A DNA stretch of 6,045 bases from Planctomycetota bacterium. GTDB lineage: Bacteria; Planctomycetota; UBA8742; SKZP01; JAIOTL01. The stretch is from assembly GCA_021106775.1 (NCBI GenBank), contig JAIOTL010000355.1, positions 1 through 6,045 of the forward strand. The letters run 5' to 3'. Made by a program: the position numbers and the translations under genes. Under the pieces are notes generated by a model, which saw only the letters and a program-made list of their open reading frames with translations, searched no databases and was not told the origin of the DNA. Position 1 is the stretch's first letter, and every line of letters starts with the position of its first letter. This document shows positions 6,026 to 6,045 of the stretch, in pieces.

Positions 6026-6045
6026 CTGGATTCCTGCTTTCGCAG
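6026..6045 (-). repeat. Partial inverted GTCATTCCC repeat cut by the window edge
   Basis: CTGGATTCC followed by TGCTTTCGCAG is the tail end of a minus-strand copy. By comparison with the copy at 5889 it should continue into GGAATGAC beyond the window. It forms an inverted pair with the copy at 5976-6003, with 22 bases between them. Confidence 0.7.

Larger units (their letters stand above)
5615..6045. other. Gene-free repeat cluster downstream of topA
   Basis: No coding region is visible to the window edge. Six repeat copies, listed separately, fill about half of the tract. A weak hairpin (TTGCT, AAA, AGCAA at 5617-5629) directly after the topA stop has no T run and is not a convincing terminator. 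Confidence 0.65.

Noticed and set aside
5654..6045. Possible CRISPR array
   Set aside because: Copies alternate in orientation, spacing varies from 22 to about 60 bases, several copies are degenerate, and no cas gene is present.

Overview
The window looks like a chromosomal stretch of an AT-rich bacterium. It carries one small zinc-ribbon gene, a full-length DnaA-family AAA+ protein, a thiamine-binding (MTH1187/UPF0045) protein and a three-zinc-ribbon topoisomerase I. The intergenic spaces hold many short GTCATT-headed repeats. The lineage cannot be fixed from the sequence. The CPHC...ELxGK...CLEC type of zinc ribbon is common in Planctomycetes/Verrucomicrobia/Lentisphaerae-like and other FCB/PVC bacteria, which is only a hint.

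Layout: 99-425 (+) is a 108-aa zinc-ribbon protein with a duplicated acidic heptapeptide. 426-807 is an AT-rich spacer with no supportable gene. 808-2169 (+) is a DnaA-family protein that probably starts at a GTG behind a strong ribosome binding site. 2170-2540 is a spacer between convergent genes, holding one copy each of three repeat types and a terminator-like hairpin. 2541-2849 (-) is the thiamine-binding protein. 2850-3109 is a divergent, AT-rich intergenic region that must hold two promoters. 3110-5614 (+) is topA. 5615-6045 is a gene-free tract with six repeat copies, four of them in two inverted pairs; the last copy runs off the window.

The genes do not form an obvious operon. DnaA and TopA both act on chromosome replication and topology, but a thiamine-binding gene on the opposite strand separates them, so a functional link is not shown.

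The most notable points are as follows. (1) The DnaA protein keeps its Walker motifs, sensor II and DNA-binding signature, but appears to have lost the arginine finger (His at that position) and other AAA+ landmarks, and there is no dnaN or origin nearby. This suggests a divergent paralogue or unusual initiator. (2) The topoisomerase has a charged insertion of about 65 residues between the TOPRIM-side core and the active-site region. (3) Different repeat families share the head GTCATT, and one family keeps its ends while its centre is swapped for a hairpin. I see no strong evidence for a complete new multi-gene system here.
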